Shown: positions 8,324-16,868 of the stretch, one piece after another
Layout: every line of letters begins with the position of its first letter
Numbering within the stretch: the stretch's first letter is position 1
From: an uncultured delta proteobacterium
GTDB lineage: Bacteria > Desulfobacterota > Desulfovibrionia > Desulfovibrionales > Desulfovibrionaceae
Reading direction: 5' to 3'
DNA length: 64,000 nt
Assembly (NCBI GenBank): GCA_903835685.1
Contig: CAILNX010000053.1
Coordinates: 1-64,000 of the forward strand
The notes under the pieces: generated by a model
The model's input: the letters and a program-made list of their open reading frames with translations, nothing else
Databases searched by the model: none
What the model was told of the DNA's origin: nothing
Made by a program: the position numbers and the translations under genes

Positions 8324-9079
8324 ATGCCCCAAGAGCCCCTGAAGAACGGGCGGGAAGCCCCGGCCCTGCGCGTCCTGGTGGCTGAGGACAACCCCCTGAA
8401 CCGGGAAGTCCTCAGGGGTTTCCTGATCCGCCAGGGATGCCTCGTCAGTCTGGCCGAGCACGGGGCCGAGGCCGTGGAAATGGCCAGGTCCCAGGCCTTT
8501 GACCTCATCCTCATGGACATCCAGATGCCGGTCATGGACGGGATCGAGGCCATGACCCGCATCCGCCTGGCCCAGGAGGATCTGCCCCCGGAGCGCCGCC
8601 CCCCTATCGTGGCCCTGACCGCCTACGGCGTCGGCCAAGAAGTGTCCAGGATCAAGCAATCCGGATTCGACTTGGTCCTGACCAAGCCCCTGGACTTTTC
8701 CGAATTGTTCGAGATGCTCAAAGGCGTGGCTCCCATCCAGACCCTGGCCACGGCCCGCCTGGACGCCTCGGGCACGCCCATCCACGTCCTGCTGCGCGGC
8801 CGGTTCCTGGACGACACCCCGCCCCGCCTGCTTCAGGCCCGGGAGATGCTGGCCCGCAAGGACCTGGACAGCCTCCAGGCCCTGGCCCACTACCTGGTCA
8901 ACTCAGCCCTGGCGGTCAAGGAAAAGGACATGGAGATCCGCTCCCGAGTGCTGGAGGCGGCCTGCATCGGCAAGAATCCCGTTGGGATTCAGGAGGCCCT
9001 GGAGCAGTTGGCGAATGCCATCCAGGCGGTGTCCATCCGCTTCGAGGCCGACTCGACGGCCGATTCCCAGGCTGATTGA
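8324..9079 (+). CDS. Response regulator receiver protein with a degenerate Hpt-like C-terminus
   Basis: A 251-residue signalling protein. Residues about 16-130 form a receiver domain: the acidic pair in VAEDNPLN, the phospho-acceptor Asp in [13 protein letters not shown], the Thr in ALTAY and the Lys in LTKP are all present. The C-terminal part contains an Hpt-like helix (LAHYLVNSA) with a histidine, but the usual HxLK motif reads HYLV, so phosphotransfer there is doubtful. There is no DNA-binding domain. It may act by protein contact, perhaps with a hybrid kinase encoded elsewhere. GGAGGACCC precedes the ATG. Confidence 0.88.
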   Translation: MPQEPLKNGREAPALRVLVAEDNPLNREVLRGFLIRQGCLVSLAEHGAEAVEMARSQAFDLILMDIQMPVMDGIEAMTRIRLAQEDLPPERRPPIVALTAYGVGQEVSRIKQSGFDLVLTKPLDFSELFEMLKGVAPIQTLATARLDASGTPIHVLLRGRFLDDTPPRLLQAREMLARKDLDSLQALAHYLVNSALAVKEKDMEIRSRVLEAACIGKNPVGIQEALEQLANAIQAVSIRFEADSTADSQAD

Positions 9080-9197
9080 CCGGCCATTGGCCGGACCTGA
9101 GCCCGGATCGGGACCGAGACCCTGGCCAGGGAAGACCGCTTTCCAGCCCCACCCCTGGGGTCGGGTTCCCTTCAGCGGCTGTGGCTTGTGGACACGC

Positions 9198-9226
9198 AAG
9201 AATAAGAAATAATTCTTCTTATTCTT
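9198..9226. repeat. Dispersed A+T-rich palindrome, copy 1
   Basis: AAGAATAAG (9198-9206) and CTTATTCTT (9218-9226) are perfect reverse complements around an A+T-rich core. It sits between the convergent response-regulator and coiled-coil genes, where it could act as a bidirectional terminator. It is the same element as at 10065, 16149, 24869 and 36016. The flanking bases CGCAAG are also shared by several copies. Confidence 0.8.
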
Positions 9227-9256
9227 ACTTCTGGGTGGATATTGGGAAGCGTCCCT

Positions 9257-9874
9257 TTAGCGGGATTGAGCGGCCTGGACCGGCTGGACCGCGAACTGGA
9301 CCCCGGGCAGGCGTTTCTTGAGCAGCTTGTAGCGGGTTTCCACGTCTTTCAGCGAGCGGAGGAGCTGCTCCTGCTGACCGGCCTTGATCCGCAGCAGGCC
9401 GTTTTCCTTCTTGAACCGGGCCAGTTCCTCCCAGGGACCGGAGTCCTCGGTTCTGGCCGGGCCATCCGCCAGGACCGCGCGCTTGTCCGCTTCCTGGCGC
9501 AGGTCATCGCGTTCGCGCTTAAGCACCACGTTTTCCTGGCGCAGGTCCAGGACCTCGCGCTTCAAGTTCTTGAGAAAGGGGATCAGGCGTTTGAGTTCCT
9601 TGCTGGCCGGAACCTGGGCCTCCACCTCCTTGAGCCGACTGGAAAGAGCCCCCAACTGCTCCCTGGCCACGGCGTTCTCCCGGATCAGCACGTCGCGCTC
9701 CTGGACCACCTGGACCAGCCGGGCGCGCAGGGCGGCGGCCTCGGCCTTGCTCCCGGTCGCCAGACAGGTCAATTGGGCCAGGCGGGCGTTCAACTCCCCG
9801 ATGCGGCCCCTCCAGTCGGTGAAGGTGGCGCGCAGCTTTTCCCTGGTCTTTCCCTTGAATATGCCGAAGATCAT
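9257..9874 (-). CDS. Coiled-coil protein of unknown function
   Basis: A 205-residue soluble protein, almost wholly predicted coiled coil. Long Leu-heptad, Glu/Arg/Lys-rich stretches cover about residues 20-190 (for example LRQENVVLKRERDDLRQE). There is no enzyme motif, signal peptide or membrane segment. The ATG at 9874 was chosen because GGGG lies 6 nt upstream and the protein opens with a compact MIFGIFKGKTREK. The open frame continues far upstream but crosses an intergenic repeat. The role is unknown; a structural or scaffold function is only a guess. Confidence 0.75.
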   Translation of the reverse strand: MIFGIFKGKTREKLRATFTDWRGRIGELNARLAQLTCLATGSKAEAAALRARLVQVVQERDVLIRENAVAREQLGALSSRLKEVEAQVPASKELKRLIPFLKNLKREVLDLRQENVVLKRERDDLRQEADKRAVLADGPARTEDSGPWEELARFKKENGLLRIKAGQQEQLLRSLKDVETRYKLLKKRLPGVQFAVQPVQAAQSR

Positions 9875-10064
9875 GGTGGTCCCCTGAACCCGAGCGGGTG
9901 TTTTTTTCCGGCCAACGGCCGTCAGGGGAAAATTTGCAAGTTGCGGTCCAGGGGAAGAACGTACCCTCATCCGCTCCAAGCCGACGGATTGGCCTGTGTG
10001 AGGTGATCCGAGATCAACGTCAGGGTGGGATATTAGGAAAGACGCACTGTCGCTGAATCCACGC

Positions 10065-10094
10065 AAGAATAAGAAATAATTATTCTTTATTCTT
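10065..10094. repeat. Dispersed A+T-rich palindrome, copy 2
   Basis: AAGAATAAG, then a central AATAATTATT that is itself palindromic, then CTTTATTCTT. It lies just downstream of tupC, the last gene of the minus-strand tungstate transporter unit, and upstream of the coiled-coil gene. One extra T in the right arm distinguishes it from the other copies. Confidence 0.8.
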
Positions 10095-10122
10095 TGTTCT
10101 TTCCGGATTTCGTTGCAAGGAC

Positions 10123-10785
10123 TTACGCGGAGAGACCCTTCTCCGGCTCCCCGAGCCGGACCTCGCGGTCGGCCACGGCGGACAGCCAGGGCCGGTCGTG
10201 GCTGGCCACCACGATGGTCGCGCCCCATCCTTCCCGAGCGGCCAGGGCGGCCTGGCTGACCAGGACCGCGCTCTCGGCGTCCAGGCTGGAGGTGGGCTCG
10301 TCCAGGAGCAGGACCCGAGGCTTGAAGGCCAGGCGCGCGGCCAGGGCCACCCGGTGGGCCTCGCCCCCGGACAGCTCGCGCCAGTCCCTGCGGGCAAAGA
10401 TTTCCGGGGCCAATCCCACGGTGGTCAGGGCCTCCCGCGCCCGGGCCGTGGCCTCTGTCGGCGGAATCCCGCGCACCTTGAGTCCGTAGGTCACGTTCCC
10501 GAGCACCGAGCGCCGCAGCAGGTAGGGCTCCTGGAGCAGAAGGCTGGCCTCGCGCCGGGGATTGCCCTGGGTCCAGGGACAGGGCCGGTTCAGGAAACGC
10601 AGGCGGCCCGAAGCCGGGTTCTCCAGACAGGCCAGGATGCGCAGAAGCGTGCTCTTGCCGCTCCCGTTGGGGCCGGTCACGGCCGTGATGGAGCCCGGCG
10701 ACACGTCCAGGCGCGGCAGGCGCAGAACCTCGCGCCCGTTGTAGACCTGGACCAGGTCCGTCGCTTCGTAGACCAGATCACTCAC
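10123..10785 (-). CDS. tupC: Tungstate ABC transporter ATP-binding protein
   Basis: A 220-residue ABC ATPase that powers tungstate uptake on the cytoplasmic face of the TupB permease. Walker A GPNGSGKST lies at about 38-46, the signature ELSGGEAHR and Walker B VLLLDEPTSSLD follow, and the switch histidine is in VVASHDRP. The GTG at 10785 (VSDLVYEATD) was chosen because GGGAG lies 7 nt upstream. An ATG 17 codons earlier has no ribosome-binding site and lies in A+T-rich leader. The assignment to tungstate rather than another anion rests on the tupB and tupA neighbours. Confidence 0.88.
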   Translation of the reverse strand: MSDLVYEATDLVQVYNGREVLRLPRLDVSPGSITAVTGPNGSGKSTLLRILACLENPASGRLRFLNRPCPWTQGNPRREASLLLQEPYLLRRSVLGNVTYGLKVRGIPPTEATARAREALTTVGLAPEIFARRDWRELSGGEAHRVALAARLAFKPRVLLLDEPTSSLDAESAVLVSQAALAAREGWGATIVVASHDRPWLSAVADREVRLGEPEKGLSA

Positions 10786-10889
10786 GCCCCTTCTCCCTTC
10801 CTGACAAGACGCGCCTCCGAGACACAAAGATAACATATTAAAATATCAATTATGCTTACAACTCGCGCGCGTATTCCAAAGCCCAGTTC

Positions 10890-11588
10890 TTACCTAACCC
10901 CGGCTTTTCGTTTGACCAGGACCAGCCCGAGGTTCACCCCAAAGGCCATGAGCAGGAGGATGAGGCCCAGGGCGATGCCCACGGCGAACTCGCCCTTGCC
11001 GGTCTCCAGGGTGATGGCCGTGGTGATGGTCCGGGTGTCCCACTTGATGTTGCCGCCCACCATCATGGAGATGCCCACCTCGGTGACCACCCGGCCAAAG
11101 GCGTTCAGCCCGGCCAGGATGACCGAGAAACGGGCCTCGTGCAGGCACCCGAGCGCCAGGTCCAGGCCGTCGGCCCCCAGGGTGCGCAGGGTCTGGCGCA
11201 GCCGGGCGTCCTGGCTCTCCACGGCCTGGGCCGTGAGCGAGGCCACGATGGGCAGGGCCAGGACGGTCTGGCCGATGGCGATGCCGGTCAGGGTGAAGAG
11301 CAGTTCGTAGTCCCCGAACGGCCCCCGGCGGCAGATCAGGGCATAGACCAGCAGCCCGATGAGCACCGTGGGAAAGGCCAGCAGGGTGTCCGAGATCAGG
11401 CGCAGGGTCTTGCGGCCGGGAAAGGAGGCGTAGCCCAGGACAAAGCCCAGGGGAATGCCCAGGGTCAGGCTGGCGGCCATGGACATGAGCGTGACCTGGA
11501 CCGTGGCCCAGACCGCCGACCAGGTCTCGGGCTGGCCGCTGACCAGAAGAAGGAGGGCCGTGTGCAGGCCCTCCAATAAATAATCCAT
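10890..11588 (-). CDS. tupB: Tungstate ABC transporter permease
   Basis: A 232-residue inner-membrane permease with about five to six hydrophobic segments. The cytoplasmic coupling loop EARFSVILAGLNAFGRVVTEVG contains the EAA-type Gly. The motif ISMMVGGNIKWDTRTITTAI near residues 165-190 is typical of TupB. It starts 9 nt after tupA on the same strand, and tupC follows after about 100 nt. Length is normal. The protein forms the membrane channel for tungstate delivered by TupA. Confidence 0.92.
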   Translation of the reverse strand: MDYLLEGLHTALLLLVSGQPETWSAVWATVQVTLMSMAASLTLGIPLGFVLGYASFPGRKTLRLISDTLLAFPTVLIGLLVYALICRRGPFGDYELLFTLTGIAIGQTVLALPIVASLTAQAVESQDARLRQTLRTLGADGLDLALGCLHEARFSVILAGLNAFGRVVTEVGISMMVGGNIKWDTRTITTAITLETGKGEFAVGIALGLILLLMAFGVNLGLVLVKRKAGVR

Positions 11589-11597
11589 GGGGGGATT

Positions 11598-12440
11598 CTA
11601 CTTCCCGGCGTTGGGGAAGAACAACTGTTTTCCTTCCAGGGTAAAATCAGCCACGGCCCGCTGGGCCCGGGGCGACACCCACCAGTCCAGGAAGGTCAGC
11701 GCACCGGCCTTTTTCAGCTTGGGGCACTTGTCCGGGTTGACCATCATCACGCTGTACTGGTTCAAAAGGGTCTTGTCCCCTTCGATGAGGATGACCAGGG
11801 GCGGGTTGCCCTTGTTCTGGGCCTCGTACTTGATGAAGGTGCCCCGGTCGGTCAGGGTGTACCCCGTGCGCTCGGAAGCGATGGCGATGGTGGCCATCAT
11901 GCCCTGCCCGGCCTGCACGTACCAGGCCTCCTTGTCCGGAACGGGCAGGTCCGCCACCTTCCACAGGGCCTGCTCCTGCTTGTGGGTCCCGGACTCGTCG
12001 CCCCGGCTCACGAACACGGCCTTTTTCACGGCCAGTTCCTTCAGGGCCTCGGGCACGGTCTTGCCCTTGATGCCCGCCGGGTCCTTGGCCGGGCCGATGA
12101 GCACGTAGTCGTTGTACATGACTTGGCGGCGGTCCACCCCGTGCCCGGCCGCCACGAACTCCTTCTCGGCCCCCGGCGCGTGCACCAGAAGCACGTCCAC
12201 GTCGCAGTTCTTGCCGTGTTCCAGGGCCTTGCCCGTGCCCACGGACACCCATTTGAGCTCGATGCCCGTGTCCTTCTTGAACAGGGGCGCGATGTACTCC
12301 AAAAGGCCCGAATCCTGGGTGCTGGTGGTGGTGGCCATCATCAGGGTCTCCTCGGCCAGGGCCGGAAGGACCACCAGGATGGTCAGGGCCAGCAGGGCGA
12401 GAACGACAGGGACGGGGCGGGCGGTGCGCGGGGTTCGCAT
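11598..12440 (-). CDS. tupA: Tungstate-binding periplasmic protein
   Basis: A 280-residue exported binding protein. Residues 1 to about 29 form a Sec signal peptide (Arg-rich start, Leu/Val core, ALAEE cut region). The oxyanion-binding motif TTTSTQDSG follows at 37-45 and is diagnostic of the TupA/WtpA group. Further conserved blocks include DVLLVHAPGAEKEF, RQVMYNDYVLIGP and SRGDESGTHKQE. The ATG at 12440 has GGAGG 6 nt upstream; the open frame upstream is non-coding leader. It is the first gene of the tupABC unit. The sulfate reducer context fits a need for tungsten in formate dehydrogenases or aldehyde oxidoreductases, which is inference. Confidence 0.93.
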   Translation of the reverse strand: MRTPRTARPVPVVLALLALTILVVLPALAEETLMMATTTSTQDSGLLEYIAPLFKKDTGIELKWVSVGTGKALEHGKNCDVDVLLVHAPGAEKEFVAAGHGVDRRQVMYNDYVLIGPAKDPAGIKGKTVPEALKELAVKKAVFVSRGDESGTHKQEQALWKVADLPVPDKEAWYVQAGQGMMATIAIASERTGYTLTDRGTFIKYEAQNKGNPPLVILIEGDKTLLNQYSVMMVNPDKCPKLKKAGALTFLDWWVSPRAQRAVADFTLEGKQLFFPNAGK

Positions 12441-12694
12441 GATATTCCTCCAGAAATTTTGGGGGTGCGCCTTCCGAACACAAACCAATATCCGGCCCGG
12501 CTTTCTGCTCATTATGACCATCCTGGCATATAACCGGCCGATTTTCCCTGTCAATGAAAATCACCCTGGCCTACAAACCAGTGACCGCCGGGAAGGACGA
12601 CGGCCCGGATCGGAATGCGCAAAAAGCTTGCCAAGCGCCTCGTTTTGGCCCAATTCTCCCCTTTTCCATCCATATTCTCATGAAGGACGACTTT

Positions 12695-13636
12695 ATGGAC
12701 TCAAACGCCAAGATATTCGTGGCCGGACATACGGGCCTGGTGGGCTCGGCCCTGGTCCGCGCCCTGACCCGCCGGGGCTTCACCAACCTGATCGTCAAGA
12801 CCCACGCCGAACTGGACCTCTGCGTCCAGGCCCAGGTGGAGGCCTTTTTCAGCGAGCACCGGCCCGAGTACGTGCTCCTGGCCGCGGCCAAGGTGGGCGG
12901 CATATACGCCAACAAGACCTATCCGGCGGACTTCGCCCGCATCAACCTGCTCATCCAGACCAATGTGCTGGACGCGGCCTATCGGAACGGAGCCAATAAA
13001 TTCCTGTTCCTGGGATCGAGCTGCATGTACCCCCGCCTGGCGGCCCAGCCCATGCGGGTTGCGGACCTCATGACCGGGCCGCTGGAGCCCACCAACGAAT
13101 GGTACGCCCTGGCCAAGCTGGCCGGGTACAAGATGGGCCAGGGCTACCGCCTTCAGCACGGCTTTCCCTTCATCAGCGCCATCCCGGCCAACCTCTACGG
13201 CCCGGGGGACAATTTCAATCCCCAGGACTCCCACGTGGTCCCGGCCCTGATCCGGCGCTTCCACGAGGCCAAGCGGGCGGGCCAGCCTTCGGTCTCGGCC
13301 TGGGGCACAGGCTCGGCCCGGCGCGAATTCCTGTACGTGGACGACGCGGCCGAGGCCCTGCTCTTTCTCCTGGAGAACTACGACGACGGGGAGATCATCA
13401 ACATCGGGGCTGGGCCTGAGACCAGCATCCGGGAGCTGACCGAGATCACGGCCCGGGCCGTGGGCTACACCGGGAGCATCGAGTGGGACGCCAGCAAGCC
13501 TGACGGCATGCCCCGCAAACTCCTGGACAACACCCGCATGGCCGCCCTGGGGTATGCGGCCACGGTGTCGCTGGAGGAGGGGCTGAAGCAGACCTATGAG
13601 TGGTTTCTGGAAAATCAGGGGAACATTCGGCTCTAG
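12695..13636 (+). CDS. fcl: GDP-L-fucose synthase (NAD-dependent epimerase/dehydratase)
   Basis: A 313-residue short-chain dehydrogenase/reductase that converts GDP-4-keto-6-deoxymannose to GDP-L-fucose for surface polysaccharide. The NADP-binding GHTGLVG lies at 11-17, the SSCMYP block at 108-113, and the catalytic pair Tyr137 and Lys141 in NEWYALAK. ARREFLYVDDAAEA is another family hallmark. The ATG at 12695 has AAGGA about 8 nt upstream. It is divergent from tupA across 254 nt, and its TAG overlaps the stop of the convergent HAD gene. No gmd partner is visible in the window. Confidence 0.92.
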   Translation: MDSNAKIFVAGHTGLVGSALVRALTRRGFTNLIVKTHAELDLCVQAQVEAFFSEHRPEYVLLAAAKVGGIYANKTYPADFARINLLIQTNVLDAAYRNGANKFLFLGSSCMYPRLAAQPMRVADLMTGPLEPTNEWYALAKLAGYKMGQGYRLQHGFPFISAIPANLYGPGDNFNPQDSHVVPALIRRFHEAKRAGQPSVSAWGTGSARREFLYVDDAAEALLFLLENYDDGEIINIGAGPETSIRELTEITARAVGYTGSIEWDASKPDGMPRKLLDNTRMAALGYAATVSLEEGLKQTYEWFLENQGNIRL

Positions 13637-14304
13637 AACCCCAGGCGCTTGCCCCGGGCAAACACCCGCAGCAGGCTGGGGAAGTCCGGGACGTACAGCG
13701 CGCCGGTGAGCCGGGGGTTCTTGTAGGCCCAGAACTCCACCCCGGCGTTCTCGGCCGTGGCCTGGTCCACGCTGGAGTCGCCGATGAAGGCCACATCCTG
13801 GGGCTGCATGCGCCAGGCGTCCAGGATGAGATGCACGCCCTCGGGGTGGGGCTTGGGCTTGGACACCGAGGCCGTGGACACCACCGGATGGAAGAATCCG
13901 GCCATGCCCAGGTGGCTTAAGAGCATGTCCGTGGTGTTGGTGCGACTGGTGTTCACGGCCATATTCACGCCTAAGTCCCGCAGCAGGGTCATGAAGGGAA
14001 AGATGCCCGGCTCGGGCGTGATGTGCGGCAGGACCAGGCGGTAGTCGAAAGTCTCGCGCAAACGGAAAGCCTCCTCCCATTTGCCCTCGGGAATGATCCG
14101 GCGCAGGGACTCGAACACGTTCTGGATATGGGTGAAGCGCTCTTCGGCCGGGTCCATGCGGGGCAGGCCGAACTGCTCCTTGAACCAGTTGTAATACCAT
14201 ATATTGGCCTGGAAGGAGTCCACCAGGACCCCGTCGCAGTCAAAGATGATCCCCCGGAAGCGCGCGAATTGGTCGGGCTGCATCAGGTCGTTGACAACTA
14301 TCAC
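13633..14304 (-). CDS. HAD-superfamily phosphatase, phosphoglycolate-phosphatase-like
   Basis: A 223-residue cytosolic hydrolase. Motif I DCDGVLVD, motif II NTSR, motif [11 protein letters not shown] and motif [18 protein letters not shown] are all intact, with an alpha-helical cap between motifs I and II. This matches the Gph/PGMB-type HAD group, but the substrate is not determined by sequence. The GTG at 14304 lies 6 nt after AAGGAGG; a TTG one codon earlier is the alternative. Its stop overlaps the fcl stop in a shared CTAG. Confidence 0.85.
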   Translation of the reverse strand: MIVVNDLMQPDQFARFRGIIFDCDGVLVDSFQANIWYYNWFKEQFGLPRMDPAEERFTHIQNVFESLRRIIPEGKWEEAFRLRETFDYRLVLPHITPEPGIFPFMTLLRDLGVNMAVNTSRTNTTDMLLSHLGMAGFFHPVVSTASVSKPKPHPEGVHLILDAWRMQPQDVAFIGDSSVDQATAENAGVEFWAYKNPRLTGALYVPDFPSLLRVFARGKRLGF

Positions 14305-14340
14305 CAAGGCCTCCTTGCAGACGCGAAATGGACCACGGCC

Positions 14341-15219
14341 TTAAGCCGCCAAGACCAGAACGAACTCCGCGCCCGGGTCCAGGCCCGGAACCACGGCCTC
14401 GGTCTCGAAAGCGGCCCGGGCCAGGTCAACGGCCGTGACCCGCGCGGCCCGATAGGCCGCCAATTCCGCAGACATTTCCCCAGACAGTCCGGACAACTCC
14501 CCGGCCGGGCCGAAAACCGTCCCGCCCTCTTCCAGGGCCTCGACCAAAGCGGCCTCGGTGGTGACCAGCACGGTTCCGGCAGGCAGGAAACAGAGCATGG
14601 CCCCGAGCACCGGCCGCCAGGGGGCCGGGTCCTCGTCCTCGGCAGGCACGGCGAAATCCGCCGCCACCCGGCCCAGGCGCAAGGCCTCGAGGTCCACGCC
14701 CTCGGCATCCGTGGACTCGGACTCCAGTCCCTCGCCCAGCCCGTCGCCGATGATTGTGTCAAAGCGGGACAGGGAGGCGGCCATACGCTGGGACAGCTCC
14801 CGGCTCTCGGCCAGGCGCTCCTCGCGGTGCTGGGCCAGGAGCAGGAGGAGCTGGGAGCGCTGCCGCCAGACGAACCGGGCCGTTTCCTGGGCAGCGGCGT
14901 CGCCCGGGGCCGAGGCCGGGGCGTTCCCCAGGCCCAGGCGGGCGCCAAGCTCGGCCTGGATGGCCGACTCCGACCCGGCCAGGCCGGGATGGGGCAGAGA
15001 CTGCACCTGGATCTGGTCCCCGGGTTTGCGGTACTGTTCGCCCAGGCCCAGGAAATTATTGAGCAGCCGCCGGGCCTCCCGGGGATCGCAGGGCAGGGCT
15101 TCGGGCCGGAATCCGCCCTCCACGGGCTCGCGGGCCAGGCCCGGGTCCAGGAAGCGCGCGCCGGGAATCCGGGGGCCGGTCCAGGCATCGGGCAGGATTT
15201 GGGGACAATAGAGCATCAT
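14341..15219 (-). CDS. Hypothetical protein
   Basis: A 292-residue acidic protein that I do not recognise. It has no signal peptide or transmembrane segment. The middle (about residues 110-150) is helical and Arg/Glu/Leu-rich. The C-terminal third is Ala/Glu-rich and ends with [11 protein letters not shown]. Codon bias matches neighbours, supporting a real gene. Two adjacent ATGs form the start, with AAGGCGG upstream. It lies 36 nt upstream of the HAD gene on the same strand and may share its transcript. Confidence 0.65.
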   Translation of the reverse strand: MMLYCPQILPDAWTGPRIPGARFLDPGLAREPVEGGFRPEALPCDPREARRLLNNFLGLGEQYRKPGDQIQVQSLPHPGLAGSESAIQAELGARLGLGNAPASAPGDAAAQETARFVWRQRSQLLLLLAQHREERLAESRELSQRMAASLSRFDTIIGDGLGEGLESESTDAEGVDLEALRLGRVAADFAVPAEDEDPAPWRPVLGAMLCFLPAGTVLVTTEAALVEALEEGGTVFGPAGELSGLSGEMSAELAAYRAARVTAVDLARAAFETEAVVPGLDPGAEFVLVLAA

Positions 15220-15276
15220 GGGCGCCGCCTTTTGCGGATGGTTGTCATACTGTACGGAGCGTCCTCGAATGATCTT

Positions 15277-15684
15277 TCAGCCGCCCTGGGGCCGGAACCG
15301 GGCGCAGGTTCCCGGGCACCGGGGCATGGCCTTCAGGCAGACCAGGTCCTGCCGCAGGGCGCAGTCCGGAAAGCCCTCGTCGGCCCCGCCCGCCTCATCC
15401 GCCCCGCCCGCCTCGTTATCGAAGCCGGGCACGAAATCCGGGCAGATGTCCCCCTGGGCCAGAATGCGCCCAAAGCGCTGCTCCCAGAGCTCCCCGGCCT
15501 GCCGGTCCTCGACCCCGAAGGCCTCGGCCTGGACCAGGAAATGATCGTAACCCCGCTCCACTTCCAGGATGATCCGGCACTTCAGGGAGCGGTCGTAGCC
15601 CGGATTCAGGGCCTCCTCGTACAGGCAGCGGCCCTGGGAAAAATACCGGCAGCCGTGGCCGGGAAAGGGGCGCACCTCGCTCAT
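15277..15684 (-). CDS. Small cysteine-containing hypothetical protein
   Basis: A 135-residue soluble protein with cysteines at both ends: [11 protein letters not shown] near the start, and CALRQDLVC with [11 protein letters not shown] near the C-terminus. The pattern suggests metal or Fe-S binding, but no known family was recognised. A short Glu-Ala-Gly-Gly-Ala-Asp repeat occurs twice in the linker near residue 95. The ATG at 15684 has AAGAAGGA 3 nt upstream. It lies upstream of the previous minus-strand gene and is divergent from tatA. Confidence 0.7.
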   Translation of the reverse strand: MSEVRPFPGHGCRYFSQGRCLYEEALNPGYDRSLKCRIILEVERGYDHFLVQAEAFGVEDRQAGELWEQRFGRILAQGDICPDFVPGFDNEAGGADEAGGADEGFPDCALRQDLVCLKAMPRCPGTCARFRPQGG

Positions 15685-15831
15685 GGGTCCTTCTTGTGGG
15701 AGGGTCTTAAAAAGCCCGTCCGTTTCTCTACGGAGCAACGGCCTGCTTGTAAAGACCGGGCCAGGCCCGCCTTGACCTGCCCGGGTCCGGGGACTATGCG
15801 GGAGAGATACGCCAACGCTTTTGGAGGACGC

Positions 15832-16026
15832 ATGTTCCCATCCATAGGTTTCCCTGAACTCCTGGTCATCCTGGTCGTGGTCCTGCTCTTGTTCGGGGCC
15901 AACAAGCTCCCGGAGCTCGGCTCGGGCCTGGGCAAGGCCATCCGCAATTTCAAGCGCGCGGCCAGCGAGCCGGACGAGATCGACGTCAGCGCCAAGAAGA
16001 AGGACGAGACCCCGCCCAAACAGTGA
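15832..16026 (+). CDS. tatA: Sec-independent protein translocase TatA/TatE
   Basis: A 64-residue protein with the exact TatA architecture. A short hydrophobic N-terminal helix with the FPELL lead-in occupies about residues 5-22 and is followed by the [21 protein letters not shown] amphipathic segment. A charged, Lys/Asp/Glu-rich tail completes it. TatA oligomers form the pore for folded proteins such as metallo-enzymes. The ATG has TTTGGAGG about 4 nt upstream. It stands alone and is followed by a strong terminator. No tatB or tatC is adjacent. Confidence 0.93.
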   Translation: MFPSIGFPELLVILVVVLLLFGANKLPELGSGLGKAIRNFKRAASEPDEIDVSAKKKDETPPKQ

Positions 16027-16054
16027 ACCTGTTTTTCCCTTGAGGCCTGCAAGC

Positions 16055-16086
16055 TCCCGGTGGATCGCTCCGCCGGGATTTTTTTT
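16055..16086 (+). terminator. Rho-independent terminator of tatA
   Basis: TCCCGGTGGA (16055-16064) pairs over 10 bp with TCCGCCGGGA (16069-16078), one pair being G-T, around a TCGC loop. Eight T residues follow at 16079-16086. It lies 29 nt after the tatA stop. Confidence 0.9.
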
Positions 16087-16148
16087 GGGTTGAAGCGGTC
16101 CGGCTTGGTGTCGTGTTTCGGAATTGGCAGTGTCTTTCACAGGAGCGC

Positions 16149-16177
16149 AAGAATAAGAAATAATTATTCTTATTCTT
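16149..16177. repeat. Dispersed A+T-rich palindrome, copy 3
   Basis: AAGAATAAG (16149-16157), an AATAATTATT core, then CTTATTCTT (16169-16177). It is the most regular copy. It sits between the convergent tatA and phosphatidyltransferase genes, after the tatA terminator. Confidence 0.82.
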
Positions 16178-16211
16178 CATTCCTATCTGATCTTATTTGA
16201 GGAGCACAACA

Positions 16212-16853
16212 CTAGGGGTTGAGCTTGGGACCCGAGCCGACCCCGGGCTGCCCGTTCCCGTTGTGCGGACCATTGGGGAACAGGGTGATACCGATGAAGA
16301 GATAGTGCAGACCCGAGGCCAGGGTGAGCAGGGCGGTGATCACGCACAAAAGAATCTGGATGTCCGGCCGGTTCCAATCAAAGGACTTTTCCAGCATGAC
16401 GAAGAAGATGAGCCCGATTTGGGCCAGGGTGGTCAGCTTGCTCACCCGGGTGGGATTGATGCGGCCGCGCATGTCCACGTCCATGAGCTCCAGCACGGCC
16501 AGTCCGCCCACGATGATCACGTCCCGGCTGATCACCATGATGGCCAGCCAACTGGGGACCCAGTCCTTGATGGCCAGGCAGGCGTAGGCCGTGACCAGCA
16601 GGGCCTTGTCCGCCAGGGGGTCCAGGATGGCCCCCAGCCGGGTGCGCTGCTTCAGCACCTTGGCCAGGAACCCGTCCAGGGCGTCGGTGAGCCCGGCCAC
16701 GGCGAAAAGCACCCAGGCCATGACGATGCGCTGGTCGATGAAGGCGATGACAAAGGCCGGGGTGAGCAGAATGCGGACCAGGGTGATCAGATTGGGGATG
16801 GTCAGCCGCGCATCCTTGATGTGAATGGTGTGTTTGCCGCCCGGTTGATCCAT
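16212..16853 (-). CDS. CDP-alcohol phosphatidyltransferase family protein (PgsA-like)
   Basis: A 213-residue inner-membrane enzyme with about five to six hydrophobic segments. The CDP-alcohol transferase signature appears as DALDGFLAK followed by LGAILDPLADK, keeping the Asp residues that bind metal; the usual Arg of DGxxAR is Lys here. Phosphatidylglycerophosphate synthase is the likeliest role, making anionic phospholipid from CDP-diacylglycerol and glycerol 3-phosphate. Other alcohol acceptors are possible. A hydrophilic Gly/Pro/Asn-rich tail ends the protein. It is followed by the convergent repeat region and preceded by two exported-protein genes on the same strand. Confidence 0.85.
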   Translation of the reverse strand: MDQPGGKHTIHIKDARLTIPNLITLVRILLTPAFVIAFIDQRIVMAWVLFAVAGLTDALDGFLAKVLKQRTRLGAILDPLADKALLVTAYACLAIKDWVPSWLAIMVISRDVIIVGGLAVLELMDVDMRGRINPTRVSKLTTLAQIGLIFFVMLEKSFDWNRPDIQILLCVITALLTLASGLHYLFIGITLFPNGPHNGNGQPGVGSGPKLNP

Positions 16854-16868
16854 GGATTGTTCCCGGCC

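Noticed and set aside
12441-12694. ModE/TunR operator upstream of tupA
   Set aside because: GTTATATGCC occurs on the minus strand, but its partner half does not form a good inverted repeat. It was left as a possible site to test, not a feature.
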